Source: Cellulomonas sp. S1-8
Lineage (GTDB): Bacteria > Actinomycetota > Actinomycetes > Actinomycetales > Cellulomonadaceae
Assembly (NCBI RefSeq): GCF_026184235.1
Contig: NZ_CP110806.1
Coordinates: forward strand, 4,340,001 to 4,404,000
DNA length: 64,000 nt
Direction: 5' to 3'
Shown: positions 25,208 through 33,410 of the stretch, piece after piece
Numbering within the stretch: the stretch's first letter is position 1
Layout: each line of letters opens with the position of its first letter
Translations under genes and position numbers: made by a program
Notes under the pieces: generated by a model
Database searches by the model: none
What the model saw: only the letters and a program-made list of their open reading frames with translations
Told to the model about the DNA's origin: nothing

Positions 25208-26719
25208 TCAGGCGCCCATGCTGCAGAGCCGACGCTCCTGCGAGACGTCGATGACGCCGCCCCAGGTGCGGACGCCGCTGACCGCTCCGACCCAGGGCGT
25301 CGCGCCGTCCTGCGCACCGCCGACGCGGAACGCACCCACCGCGGGCGCCCCGCCGTCGAGGAACCCGAGCGCGCCCGGCACGGGCACCTGGTCACCGGGC
25401 TCGTCGACGGTGCCGAAGCTGCACACGTCGAGCCGCACGAGGCCGGACGCCGCGTCCCGCCAACCGAACAGCGCGACCCACGCGCCCGGGACCACGGGGA
25501 CGGACGACGTCACGGTGGTCGAGCCGATCCCGTCGGGGTCGTCACCGGCGACGCTGAACGCCCAGCAGGTGACGCCGGCGTCCTCGCACGCGGTCGTGCT
25601 CGTCCCCAGGCGGAACGCGCTGCCGCCGTCACCGTCCTGGCTGACGGCCGTGGCGGCGAGGTCGCCCGCGTCGGCGCGCACGAACGCCGCGACGGACCAG
25701 CTGCCGGTCGTGTCCACCACCGTGCCGCTCGTGGCGGCGCCGTCGGTCGCCTCGTCCAGCAGCAGGGCGGCGTCGGCGCGGCCCGCGAGCTCCGCGGTGA
25801 GCCCGTCCGTCCACGTGGTCGACGGCGTGAGGGTCAGCACGTTGCCGCCGTCGGTGGACAGCACGTCCGCGGACGTCGTCCCCGTTCCCTCGTCAAGGGT
25901 CCACCGCGCGTTGCCCGTCGGCGCGGACGCCGCGGACTCCACGACGAAGCGGTACGACCGCGTGGGTCCCACGTTCCCGGCGGCGTCGACGGCCTGCACG
26001 TCCAGGACGTGGGAGCCGGCCGTGTCGGGCGTCCACGTGACGGTCGCGCCCGTGTCGCCGTCCGCGACGTCGACCCGGGCCTGCCCGCCGTCGAACCCGT
26101 AGAGGAACGCGACGACGTCCGTCGCACCAGGGACCTCGAACCGGAAGCTCCCGGCGACGCCGACCCCGCCGGCGGTCGCGTCCTCCGCGTAGACGGCACC
26201 GGCGCCGTCGACGGGCGTCACGTCGGTCGCGCCCGGTGCGGTCACGTCGACGACGATGCGGCACCGCACGGTCGGGCTCGTCCGGCCCTTCGCGTCGCGC
26301 GCCTGGACGCGCCACTCGTACCCGCGCCCGTCGCGCAGCAGCCCCTCGGGCACCGCGACCGCGTGCTCCGAGCCGCTGGCCTGCGTCGTCGTCGCGCCCG
26401 ACGTCCACACCTGCCGACCCGTCCGGACGTCGCGCACGGTGAAGGTGCCGCTCACGGCGTCCCCGTCACGGTCCGACAGGACCGCCCGCAGCGTCGGGGT
26501 CGTGGACCGCAGCGGTGCGGGTGGGCGGGTGGTGCACGTGGAGTCGGGCTGCGTCGTGCGGACATCGGCGGGACGGTCCGGCGCGTGGTTCACCACGCGC
26601 GGCGGGTGCTGGCCGTGCGCGTGCGCGGCCCCCGGGACGAGAGCGAGCGCGCCGGTGAGCGCGCCGACGACGAGCGCGCGGACGACGCCCGGACGGCGGA
26701 CGGACGAGAGGACGTGCAC
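25208..26719 (-). CDS. Secreted protein with Ig-like and LamG-like domains
   Basis: A 503-residue predicted secreted protein. A signal peptide covers about residues 1-36 (ALTGALALVPGAAHA). Next comes an FN3/Ig-like region (about 70-175), a bacterial Ig-like region (about 180-275, with TWTPDTAGSHVLDVQAVDAAGNVGP) and a concanavalin/LamG-like C-terminal domain (about 285-503, SWSVAAFVRADAG and GAVSGVRTWGGVI). No catalytic motif or anchor is seen, so it may bind sugars or be structural. The GTG at 26719 has AGGGGG 5 nt upstream; an ATG at 26734 is possible but lacks a ribosome site. Confidence 0.8.
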   Translation of the reverse strand: MHVLSSVRRPGVVRALVVGALTGALALVPGAAHAHGQHPPRVVNHAPDRPADVRTTQPDSTCTTRPPAPLRSTTPTLRAVLSDRDGDAVSGTFTVRDVRTGRQVWTSGATTTQASGSEHAVAVPEGLLRDGRGYEWRVQARDAKGRTSPTVRCRIVVDVTAPGATDVTPVDGAGAVYAEDATAGGVGVAGSFRFEVPGATDVVAFLYGFDGGQARVDVADGDTGATVTWTPDTAGSHVLDVQAVDAAGNVGPTRSYRFVVESAASAPTGNARWTLDEGTGTTSADVLSTDGGNVLTLTPSTTWTDGLTAELAGRADAALLLDEATDGAATSGTVVDTTGSWSVAAFVRADAGDLAATAVSQDGDGGSAFRLGTSTTACEDAGVTCWAFSVAGDDPDGIGSTTVTSSVPVVPGAWVALFGWRDAASGLVRLDVCSFGTVDEPGDQVPVPGALGFLDGGAPAVGAFRVGGAQDGATPWVGAVSGVRTWGGVIDVSQERRLCSMGA

Positions 26720-26830
26720 CAGTACCCCCTGCATGGTCGGTGTCGCGCGCCCACACGGTGGCTCCGGTGGCGTCGCGACGCGACCGGAACCTATCGGACG
26801 GATCCGACACCCGGGGGTCGTCCGGTGGGA

Positions 26831-27280
26831 TCAGGCGGTCGCGGCCATGGGGGCGACCAGGACGGCCGCGGCGCGCGGCTTCATGCCGAGGTTGAGGCGG
26901 ACGATCTCGACGCCGCTCTCGCGGTGGGTGATCACGGCGCCCTGCACCAGGGTCCGGCGGATGCGGGCGTGCGCCTGGTCGTGGGGCAGGGACAGCAGCA
27001 CCTGCTCGCCCAGCGGACCGCGCCCCTCGTGCTCGACGAGGAGCAGCCGGCGGTCGGTCGTCACGCACCACACGGGACGTGCGGTGTGGAGCACGCCGAC
27101 GCCCAGGGCGCCGCCCGAGAGCGCGAGGCTCGCGACGGCGGTGACGGTGCTGGTCGCGATGGTCTTGGCGGCGTTGCCCGCGGGGCTCTTGACGATCTGG
27201 GCGACGACGGTCCCCCGCACCTCCTCGCCGGCGTCCAGGACCTGCGGGAGCTGGGCGAGGAGCGAGCGCCGGGACGTCAT
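26831..27280 (-). CDS. Hypothetical protein with PH-like (bPH) features
   Basis: A 149-residue protein not firmly assigned. It has a hydrophobic Ala/Gly/Ser-rich segment (about residues 40-65) that might be a membrane helix or buried strand pair, followed by VWCVTTDRRLLLVEHEGRGPLGEQVLLSL and later VEIVRLNLGMKPRAAAVL. The alternation of strands with TTDRRLLL recalls bacterial PH-like domains of small actinobacterial proteins. It stands alone, with about 110 bp on the left and 150 bp on the right free of genes. Confidence 0.72.
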   Translation of the reverse strand: MTSRRSLLAQLPQVLDAGEEVRGTVVAQIVKSPAGNAAKTIATSTVTAVASLALSGGALGVGVLHTARPVWCVTTDRRLLLVEHEGRGPLGEQVLLSLPHDQAHARIRRTLVQGAVITHRESGVEIVRLNLGMKPRAAAVLVAPMAATA

Positions 27281-27433
27281 CGTGGTGCCCTTCGTGAGCG
27301 GGTGCCGACGGGTCGCGTGCCGCCGGGTCGAGGCTCGCCCATGATGGCGGGACCGGCCACCCGCCCGTGCGGGGATCGTGTGTGACGCAGGTCACTTGCA
27401 CGCGCGGGGCCGCTGGTCAGGCGGCCGCGCGCC

Positions 27434-28150
27434 TCACACCTCCCCGACCGCCAGGGGCCGGTCCAGTCCGACGACGCCCAGCTCGACGCGCTCGATCCCG
27501 TCCATCCGCAGCGCCGAGGACGCCCCCAGCCCGGACGCCGTCCGCTCCCCCGTGCTCGTCCACGTCGCGACGACGGTCCGCTCCCCCGCGGCGTCGACGA
27601 GGACCAGCTCGTACACGCCCTCGGGCAGCTCGGCCGCCGCGTACGCGCACGTCCAGTCCAGGCGGGTGCCCCACCGGACGGGTGCGAGGGTGACGTCGGC
27701 CGTGACGCCCGACCCGCCGACGGCGGTCAGCGCGACCGCCCGCGCGTCGGCCGCGACCACGGGGGCCGGGGTCGTGGCCGCGGTCACCGCGGACCCGGCC
27801 ACCCCGCCCAGCACGACGAGCGCGGCCGCGGCGCCCGCGAGCGCGAGCCGGCCACGCGCGCGGCGGCGACGGGCCGCGTCGGCGAGACGCGCCAGCGGGA
27901 CCACGTCGGCCCCCGTCCCGCCCGTCCCGTCCGCCCCCGTCCCGGCCGCGGCGCCCACCCCACCCGCGCCGCCGGTCGCGTCGCCCGCCGGCACCATCGC
28001 CAGCAGCGCGGGCATGCCGGCCAGCTCGCCGACGGCCGCGCGGCAGGCGTCGCAGCCCGCCAGGTGCTCCTCGTACTCGCGCCGCTCCCCCGGCGCGAGG
28101 GCCCCCAGCACGTACGCCGCGTCCCACTGGCGGTACGGGTCGGCGGTCAT
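27434..28150 (-). CDS. Anti-sigma factor with zinc-binding N-terminus (RskA-like)
   Basis: A 238-residue membrane anti-sigma factor. The N-terminal zinc anti-sigma domain carries H-x3-C-x2-C (EEHLAGCDACRAAV, about residues 29-42). A Gly/Ala/Thr-rich linker leads to one membrane helix (about 100-122) and an extracytoplasmic RskA-like domain (ADVTLAPVRWGTRLDWTCAY). It should hold the ECF sigma factor encoded just upstream until an envelope signal leads to its release. The start overlaps the sigma gene stop (ATGA), the usual translational coupling for stoichiometric partners. Confidence 0.92.
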   Translation of the reverse strand: MTADPYRQWDAAYVLGALAPGERREYEEHLAGCDACRAAVGELAGMPALLAMVPAGDATGGAGGVGAAAGTGADGTGGTGADVVPLARLADAARRRRARGRLALAGAAAALVVLGGVAGSAVTAATTPAPVVAADARAVALTAVGGSGVTADVTLAPVRWGTRLDWTCAYAAAELPEGVYELVLVDAAGERTVVATWTSTGERTASGLGASSALRMDGIERVELGVVGLDRPLAVGEV

Positions 28151-28650
28151 GACGTCACTCCCCTCTCCTGCAGCGCGAGGCGCAGGGCACGCAGCGCGTA
28201 GTGCAGCCGCGACTTCACGGTGCCCGGCGGGATGCCGTGCTCGGCCGCGAGCTCGGCCACCGACCGGCCCCCGTAGTACGCGCCGACGACGACCGCGCGG
28301 TGCTCGGCGGACAGCGCGTCGAGCGCGTCGGCGACGAGCCAGCGGTCCAGGACGGCCTGCGTCCCGTCGCCCGTGACCGCGTCCGGCGGTGCGTCGGACG
28401 GCAGCTCGTGGCGGCGGTGGGCGCTGCGCGCGTCGTCGACGACGAGGTTCCGGGCGACCGTGAACAGCCACGCGCGCACCGACGCCTCGGGGCGTGTCAG
28501 CACGTCGGGGTGCCGCCACGCGCGCAGCAGCGTCTCCTGCACGACGTCGGGCGCGCGGGCCGGGTCGGTCAGACGCGTCACGTACCGGTGCAGCGCGTCG
28601 GCGTGCGCCGCGTGGGTGGCGCGCAGCAGCGCGTCGGCGTCGGCTGCCAC
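28147..28650 (-). CDS. ECF sigma factor (SigK/SigL-like)
   Basis: A 167-residue extracytoplasmic-function sigma factor. Region 2 (about residues 12-75) includes PDVVQETLLRAWRHPDVL and SVRAWLFTVARNLVVDDARS for -10 recognition; region 4 (about 108-160) includes LSAEHRAVVVGAYYGGRSVAELAAEHGIPPGTVKSRLHYAL for -35 binding. Co-transcribed with the RskA-type anti-sigma factor. The YceI gene just upstream on the same strand (28678-29346) may be part of the same transcript. The target promoters cannot be deduced. Confidence 0.93.
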   Translation of the reverse strand: MAADADALLRATHAAHADALHRYVTRLTDPARAPDVVQETLLRAWRHPDVLTRPEASVRAWLFTVARNLVVDDARSAHRRHELPSDAPPDAVTGDGTQAVLDRWLVADALDALSAEHRAVVVGAYYGGRSVAELAAEHGIPPGTVKSRLHYALRALRLALQERGVTS

Positions 28651-28677
28651 GTCACCACCTCCGCGTCGTCGGGCCGG

Positions 28678-29346
28678 TCAGGACGCCGTGAGGCGCAGGT
28701 CGAACTCCACGGACCCGGTGTCCTCGACCGTCACGAACCCCAGGTCCGGCGCGTCGACGCCGTAGTCCGCGAACGTCACCGGCACCGATCCCACCACCTG
28801 CACGGTGTCACCCGAGGCGGCGACCTGCGCGTCGACGGTCACCTCGAGCGTGACGTCGCGGATCGTCAGGTCACCCGTGAGCTGGGCGGAGGTCGCGTCG
28901 TCGGCCAGCTCGACCGGCTCCGTCAGCGTGAACGTCGCCGTGGGGAACGTGCCGACCTGCATCGCCTGGTCCCGGAAGTACCCGTCGCGCGGCGGCTCGT
29001 CGGTCGCGATGCTCGCCATGTCGACCTCGATCTCGGCGGCCGTCAGGCTGCCGTCCTCGACGGTGACCGTGCCGGTCACCTGGTCGGTGCGGCCGGTGAC
29101 GGTCACGTCCTCGCCACGCAGCACCTCCTGCAGCCGGTAGCCCGCGAACGAGCCCGCGCCCACGGTCCACGTGCCGTCCGTCGCCTCGACGGGTGCGGCC
29201 TGCGCGCTCGCCTCGAGCGTCGGCGCGGCCTCCGCGTTGCTGTTGGCCCAGTCCGCGTACAGGCCGGGGCCGACGACGACGGCCACCACCCCGAGCACGA
29301 CGACACCGGCCCCGATCCCTGCCCACACCTTCGTCCGCTGCTGCAT
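28678..29346 (-). CDS. YceI family protein with N-terminal membrane anchor
   Basis: A 222-residue YceI-like lipocalin-fold protein, anchored by one N-terminal helix (about residues 7-29, IGAGVVVLGVVAVVVGPGLYADW). The YceI domain includes GTWTVGAGSFAGYRLQEVL at its start, GSLTAAEIEVDMASIATDEPPRDGYF and FADYGVDAPDLGFVTVEDTGSVEFDLRL at its end. Such domains bind polyisoprenoids or amphiphiles outside the membrane. The 27-bp gap before the ECF sigma gene suggests co-transcription, a pairing consistent with envelope stress control. Confidence 0.92.
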   Translation of the reverse strand: MQQRTKVWAGIGAGVVVLGVVAVVVGPGLYADWANSNAEAAPTLEASAQAAPVEATDGTWTVGAGSFAGYRLQEVLRGEDVTVTGRTDQVTGTVTVEDGSLTAAEIEVDMASIATDEPPRDGYFRDQAMQVGTFPTATFTLTEPVELADDATSAQLTGDLTIRDVTLEVTVDAQVAASGDTVQVVGSVPVTFADYGVDAPDLGFVTVEDTGSVEFDLRLTAS

Positions 29347-29464
29347 GGTCCTGCCTCTCTCGCCCCCGGCGACCCGATCGGGCCTTCATGGTGGAGACGA
29401 GACAGGGGGGCGGATGGTTCAGACGATGGTCGCAGGGTCGCGCGTGGCGACCCCTCTGCAGGGC

Positions 29465-29556
29465 AGGAAGCCGTCCAGATGCATGACAGGAAGCCGTCCG
29501 TTTGTGAGAGAGAAACCCGTCCGTTTGTTAGATAGGAGCCCGTCCAGATGTTAGTT
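29465..29556 (+). repeat. Four tandem 23-bp iterons before the DUF4143 ATPase
   Basis: Four direct repeats, 29465-29487, 29488-29510, 29511-29533 and 29534-29556, share AGGARCCCGTCC-type 5' halves; CCGTCC recurs exactly every 23 bp (29471, 29494, 29517, 29540). Units 1 and 4 continue AGATG, units 2 and 3 GTTTGT. The last unit ends 7 bp before the start codon at 29564. A spacing of about two helical turns suggests cooperative binding of one protein on one DNA face. Confidence 0.85.
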
Positions 29557-29563
29557 TGACACT

Positions 29564-30835
29564 ATGGAGTACCGGCGGCGGGTCATCGACGGCGTCCTTG
29601 ACGACCTCTTCGGGGCCCTCGCCGCGATCGCTCTCGAGGGTGCGAAGGGCGTCGGCAAGACGGCGACGGCGACGCAGCGCGCCGCAACGGTGCTTACTCT
29701 CACCGACCCCCGTCAACGAGAGGTGGTCGAGGCGGACCCGGACCTCGTCGTCACCGCGCCTCCGCCGGTGCTGGTGGACGAGTGGCAGCTCGTCCCGCCC
29801 GTGTGGGACCGCATCCGCCACGCGGTCGACGACGACGCCACCGGTAGCCGGTACCTGCTCACCGGATCAGCAGGTCCGGCCCCCGGCATCCGCATCCACT
29901 CGGGAGCCGGCCGGATCGTCAGCCTGCCCATGCGCCCACTCGCGTGGAGCGAGCGCGGGATCACCGACCCGACCGTGTCCCTCCGGGTGCTGCTGGCGGG
30001 TGGCAGCGCCACCGTCGAAGGACCTTCCCCCGTCGACCTCGCGACCTACACCGACGAGATCCTCCGATCGGGCTTCCCCGGAATCCGTGACCTGCCACCG
30101 CGAGCTCGACAGGTCCAGCTCGACAGCTACGTCGCGCGCATCGTCGACCGGGAGCTGCCCGAGAGCGGGGTCGCCGTACGTCGGCCACGAGCGCTGCGCG
30201 CCTGGCTGAGTGCCTACGGGGCCGCCACGGCGACGGACGCGGCCTGGTCGACGATCCTCGATGCCGCGACCGCCGGGGACGACGACAAACCCGCGCGCCA
30301 GACGGTCGACACCTACCGCGAGCACCTCGAGCGCATCTTCGTGCTGGACCCGTTGCCGGCGTGGACCCCGACCTTCGCACCTCTGCGGCGGCTCACGCGG
30401 ACGCCCAAGCACCACCTGGTCGACCCGGCGATCGCCGCCCGCCTCGTCGGCGTCGGCGCCGACGGGCTGCTGCGCGGCGACGGGACTCGGGTCGCGACGC
30501 AGACCGGAACATGGCTGGGGGCGCTCTTCGAGTCGCTCGTGACCCAGAGCGTCCGGGTGTACGCGACCGCCGCCGACGCACACGTGGGACACCTGCGCAC
30601 CAAGGGCACCGACCACGAGGTGGACCTCGTCGTCGAGGGCGCCGACCGGCGGGTGGTGGCGATCGAGGTCAAGCTCGCGGCGACCGTCTCCGACAACGAC
30701 GTCCGGCACCTGCACTGGTTGGGCGAGCAGCTGGGCGACCGGGTGGCCGATCGCGTCGTCGTGACGACCGGGCCGTACGCCTACCGGCGGCCCGACGGGA
30801 TCGCGGTGGTGCCGCTCGCCCTGCTCGGCCCCTGA
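29564..30835 (+). CDS. AAA ATPase with DUF4143/PD-(D/E)XK-like C-terminus
   Basis: A 423-residue protein of the AAA_14-DUF4143 family. The N-terminal ATPase has Walker A EGAKGVGKT (residues 25-33), Walker B VLVDEWQ (Asp72-Glu73) and a sensor-like RYLLTGS. The C-terminal DUF4143 domain (about 190-400) ends in a nuclease-like core, HEVDLVVE then VAIEVKLAAT, recalling the PD-(D/E)XK fold. The function of the family is unsettled; roles in DNA handling or as selfish or defence modules have been suggested. It has no partner gene. Tandem iterons sit in its promoter or leader and there is no ribosome site, so translation may be leaderless. Confidence 0.9.
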   Translation: MEYRRRVIDGVLDDLFGALAAIALEGAKGVGKTATATQRAATVLTLTDPRQREVVEADPDLVVTAPPPVLVDEWQLVPPVWDRIRHAVDDDATGSRYLLTGSAGPAPGIRIHSGAGRIVSLPMRPLAWSERGITDPTVSLRVLLAGGSATVEGPSPVDLATYTDEILRSGFPGIRDLPPRARQVQLDSYVARIVDRELPESGVAVRRPRALRAWLSAYGAATATDAAWSTILDAATAGDDDKPARQTVDTYREHLERIFVLDPLPAWTPTFAPLRRLTRTPKHHLVDPAIAARLVGVGADGLLRGDGTRVATQTGTWLGALFESLVTQSVRVYATAADAHVGHLRTKGTDHEVDLVVEGADRRVVAIEVKLAATVSDNDVRHLHWLGEQLGDRVADRVVVTTGPYAYRRPDGIAVVPLALLGP

Positions 30836-30864
30836 TCCGGCAGGTCGCGTGGCGGCATGGGGCC

Positions 30865-30879
30865 TTAACCAAGGGTTAA
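30865..30879. other. TTAACC-AAG-GGTTAA palindrome
   Basis: A perfect 6-bp AT-rich inverted repeat with a 3-nt centre, 30 bp after the ATPase stop, at the edge of the decayed acetyltransferase copy. It may be a regulatory or recombination site; it is too short for a strong terminator. Confidence 0.35.
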
Positions 30880-30908
30880 CGCTCCCACTTCGTTGGCTCA
30901 GGTCACCG

Positions 30909-31100
30909 GCCGCTGCACAGCACCACCTCGAACCCCGGGCGGTCGGTCTGCCCGACCGCCTCGAACCCCACGACCGGTAGACGTCGTCGAGGTGCGGGTT
31001 CGACGCGCGGTGGTCGACCACCAGCCCGTGGACGTGCGGCGCGGGCGGGTCGTCGTCGCCCCGTGCTCGGGGTCCGCGGCCACGACGCGTGCGGCGTCCG
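30909..31100 (-). pseudogene. Decayed partial copy of the neighbouring GNAT acetyltransferase
   Basis: This stretch aligns with the C-terminal half of the intact gene at 31380-31895. Relative to it, 93 bp are missing exactly between two GGTCGA copies (31523-31528 and 31616-31621 in the intact gene), and one C is lost in the AACCCCCACG run, shifting the frame. The 5' part is absent. No usable reading frame remains. It lies on the other side of the small secreted peptide gene, so the two copies bracket that gene in direct orientation. Confidence 0.8.
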
Positions 31101-31161
31101 GTTTGTCCTACCGGGTGGCTAGCATGGCGCCCGTCGCTGTTCCCCCTCTGGAAGGAACCCC

Positions 31162-31386
31162 GTGAAGAAGCGTGCCCTGAGCACCCTGATCGCCGCCGCC
31201 CTGGTCGCCGGGGCTGGCCTGTTCGCCGCACCCGCCGCCCAGGCCGCCGGCTCGTGGCACCTGATCCAGTGCTCGCCCATGAGCTACTGCAAGGAGAAGC
31301 GGCAGTGGTGGCAGGCCCGGGGCTACTGGGTGTCGCAGATGCGGGAGCCGTACCCCGGCGTCGGCAACTTCGACGTCTTCTACTGA
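31162..31386 (+). CDS. Small secreted peptide precursor (74 residues)
   Basis: Not a recognised family. A clear Sec signal peptide (KKRALSTLIAAALVAGAGLF, cleavage likely after AAPAAQA, residue 28) precedes a mature peptide of about 46 residues that is Trp/Tyr rich (SWHLIQCSPMSYCKEKRQWW, then GYWVSQMREPYPGVGNFD) with one pair of Cys six residues apart. The GTG start follows GGAAGGA, and a TAGCAT -10-like box lies near 31111. It could be a bacteriocin-like, signalling or cell-wall peptide. No immunity or modification gene is adjacent, other than the acetyltransferase gene that overlaps its 3' end on the opposite strand. Confidence 0.7.
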   Translation: MKKRALSTLIAAALVAGAGLFAAPAAQAAGSWHLIQCSPMSYCKEKRQWWQARGYWVSQMREPYPGVGNFDVFY

Positions 31387-31895
31387 CCGGGCCCGCCTGA
31401 GGGCTCACCTGCCGCGGGGCGCTGCATGAGCACCACCGCGAAGCCGGGGCGATCGGTGACGTCGACCGCCTCGAACCCCCACGACCGGTAGACGTCGTCG
31501 AGGTGCGGGTTCGACGCGCGGTGGTCGAGCCGCAGCCACGTCGCCCCGGCTGCGCGCGCACGCGCGCCGACCCACTCGACCAGCGCACGCCCCAGGCCCG
31601 TGCCCGACGCACGCCGGTCGACCATCAGCCCGTGCACGTACAGCGCGGGCGGGTCGTCGTCGCCCCAGTACTCGGGGTCGGTGGCCACGACGCGCGCGGT
31701 GCCGAGCAGGCCGTCGGCATCGCGCACCACCCACCACTGCCCGTCGGCGACCTGCGCGGCGACGCGCTCGACGGGCAACGAGCCGACGGGCCACTGGTCG
31801 ATGCCGCGCGCCGCCATCCAGTCCTCCAGCGACCGCCGCAGCGCGTGGATGGCGGGCACGTCGGCGGCGGTGGCCTGCTCGGGTCGGACGTCCAC
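31380..31895 (-). CDS. GNAT family N-acetyltransferase
   Basis: A 171-residue acetyl-CoA-dependent acetyltransferase. Motif A, with the pyrophosphate-binding loop, is LMVDRRASGTGLGRALVEW (about residues 90-108); the C-terminal LRLDHRASNPHLDDVYRSWGF matches motif B. The GTG start at 31895 marks the beginning of the fold (VRPEQATAADVPAIHALRRSL). Its 3' end overlaps that of the secreted peptide gene by 7 bp, tail to tail. A degraded copy lies at 30909-31100. The substrate (small amine, antibiotic or peptide) is unknown. Confidence 0.9.
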   Translation of the reverse strand: MDVRPEQATAADVPAIHALRRSLEDWMAARGIDQWPVGSLPVERVAAQVADGQWWVVRDADGLLGTARVVATDPEYWGDDDPPALYVHGLMVDRRASGTGLGRALVEWVGARARAAGATWLRLDHRASNPHLDDVYRSWGFEAVDVTDRPGFAVVLMQRPAAGEPSGGPGQ

Positions 31896-32042
31896 GGCAC
31901 CCGACGGTACCGGGCGTCCGGCGCGCCGCCGCCCCAGGTGCCGGCCACGGCACGGGCCGAAGGTCCTACGACGCCGGATTCGCCCTGCCTAGCCTTGGCG
32001 GGCCTGCAGGGGGCAGGTGACGCGCCAGACGAAGGAGCCGCC

Positions 32043-33323
32043 ATGCTCTCGAACCGTTCCCGCCCGGTCGTCGAGGCCACGTTGCCCGTGGTCGGCGAGC
32101 ACATCGACGAGATCGCCACGCGCTTCTACGACCACATGTTCACCGAGCGCCCGGAGCTGCTCGACGGCCTGTTCAACCGTGGCAACCAGGCGTCCGGCAC
32201 GCAGCGCCTCGCGCTCGCCGGGTCGATCGCGCACTTCGCTCAGGCGCTCGTGGCGACGCCCGAGCAGCTCCCCGAGCGGCTGCTGTCGCGGGTCGCGCAC
32301 AAGCACGCGTCGCTCGGCCTGCGCGCCGACCAGTACGGGATCGTCCACGAGCACCTGATGTGGGCGATCGTCGACGTGCTCGGCGACGCGGTGACCCCCG
32401 AGGTCGCCGAGGCGTGGGACGAGGTGTACTGGCTGATGGCGTACGCCCTGATCCACCAGGAGCGCGGCCTGTACAGCGCCCGCGGCGTGAGCCCCGAGAC
32501 GGTGTGGCGGGACTGGGAGGTCGTCGAGCGGCGCGACGAGACGAGCGACGTCGTGACGTTCGTCGTGCGCCGGGCGGACCGCCGCTCGGTGCGCACGTCG
32601 CTACCCGGGCAGTACGTGTCCGTGCAGGTCACGATGCCGGACGGGACGCGCCAGCCGCGGCAGTACAGCCTGACGCGTGCCGACGACGGCGAGCACCGCC
32701 AGTTCTCCGTGAAGCGCGTGCGCGGCGGTGACGCGCCCGACGGCGAGGTGTCGAACCTGCTGTGCGACTCCGTGCGCGTCGGGGACCACCTCACGCTGTC
32801 GGTGCCGTTCGGTGACGTCGTGCTCGACGAGTCCGGCCGGCCCGTCGTGCTCGTCAGCGCCGGCATCGGCATCACGCCGATGGCCGGGATGCTGTCGCAC
32901 CTGGTCGCGGCCGGGTCGGACCTGTCCGTCACGCTGCTGCACGCGGACGGCGACGAGCAGTCGTTCGCGTTGCGGCACCAGGTGCTCGCGGACGTGCGGG
33001 CCCTGCCGGGCGGGCGCGCCTACGCCTGGTACGAGCGCGGCGAGGGCGACGGAGTGGGCCTCGACGGCACGTTCTCCGGCTGGCTCGACGTCGACGACGT
33101 CGAGCTGACCCCGGGCGCGGCGTACCACCTGTGCGGCCCGATCCCGTTCCTGCGTGCGGTGCGCGAACAGCTGCTGGCCCGTGGCGTCCCCGCCCGCGAC
33201 GTCCAGTACGAGGTCTTCGGGCCGGACCTGTGGCAGGCGGACGCCGTCACGGAGCCGTCGCCGGACGCCGGGCCCGCGTCCCCCGAGGGGCGTCACTCGA
33301 CGGCGAGCACCCTCACGGGCTGA
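32043..33323 (+). CDS. hmp: Flavohemoglobin (nitric oxide dioxygenase)
   Basis: A 426-residue flavohemoglobin, which turns nitric oxide into nitrate using O2 and NAD(P)H. The globin domain (about residues 5-140) has the proximal-His region VAHKHASLGLRADQY; the FAD domain (about 150-255) has RQYSLTRADDGEHRQFSVKR, and the NAD domain SAGIGITPMAGMLSHL and YHLCGPIPFLRAVREQL, ending YEVFGPDLW. The tail of about 25 residues after that is Pro/Ser/Thr rich and not conserved. The ATG at 32043 follows GGAG. No NsrR-type regulator is adjacent. Confidence 0.95.
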   Translation: MLSNRSRPVVEATLPVVGEHIDEIATRFYDHMFTERPELLDGLFNRGNQASGTQRLALAGSIAHFAQALVATPEQLPERLLSRVAHKHASLGLRADQYGIVHEHLMWAIVDVLGDAVTPEVAEAWDEVYWLMAYALIHQERGLYSARGVSPETVWRDWEVVERRDETSDVVTFVVRRADRRSVRTSLPGQYVSVQVTMPDGTRQPRQYSLTRADDGEHRQFSVKRVRGGDAPDGEVSNLLCDSVRVGDHLTLSVPFGDVVLDESGRPVVLVSAGIGITPMAGMLSHLVAAGSDLSVTLLHADGDEQSFALRHQVLADVRALPGGRAYAWYERGEGDGVGLDGTFSGWLDVDDVELTPGAAYHLCGPIPFLRAVREQLLARGVPARDVQYEVFGPDLWQADAVTEPSPDAGPASPEGRHSTASTLTG

Positions 33324-33410
33324 CCGGGGGCGAGGAGCCCTCGACGACGTCACCCGCGGGGGATCAGTCGAAGGCGAGGGTCTCGACGGGCTGACCCGTC
33401 ACCCTGGCGA

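Noticed and set aside
29465..29556. CRISPR array
   Set aside because: The units are directly contiguous 23-bp iterons without spacers, and no cas gene is near.
33324..33410. A 30-nt similarity between the 3' end of hmp and the stretch at 33365-33394, with a leftward frame ending VTGQPVETLAFD
   Set aside because: About 22 of 30 bases match and the short frame has no start or recognisable domain; it may be a remnant gene end but cannot be supported.
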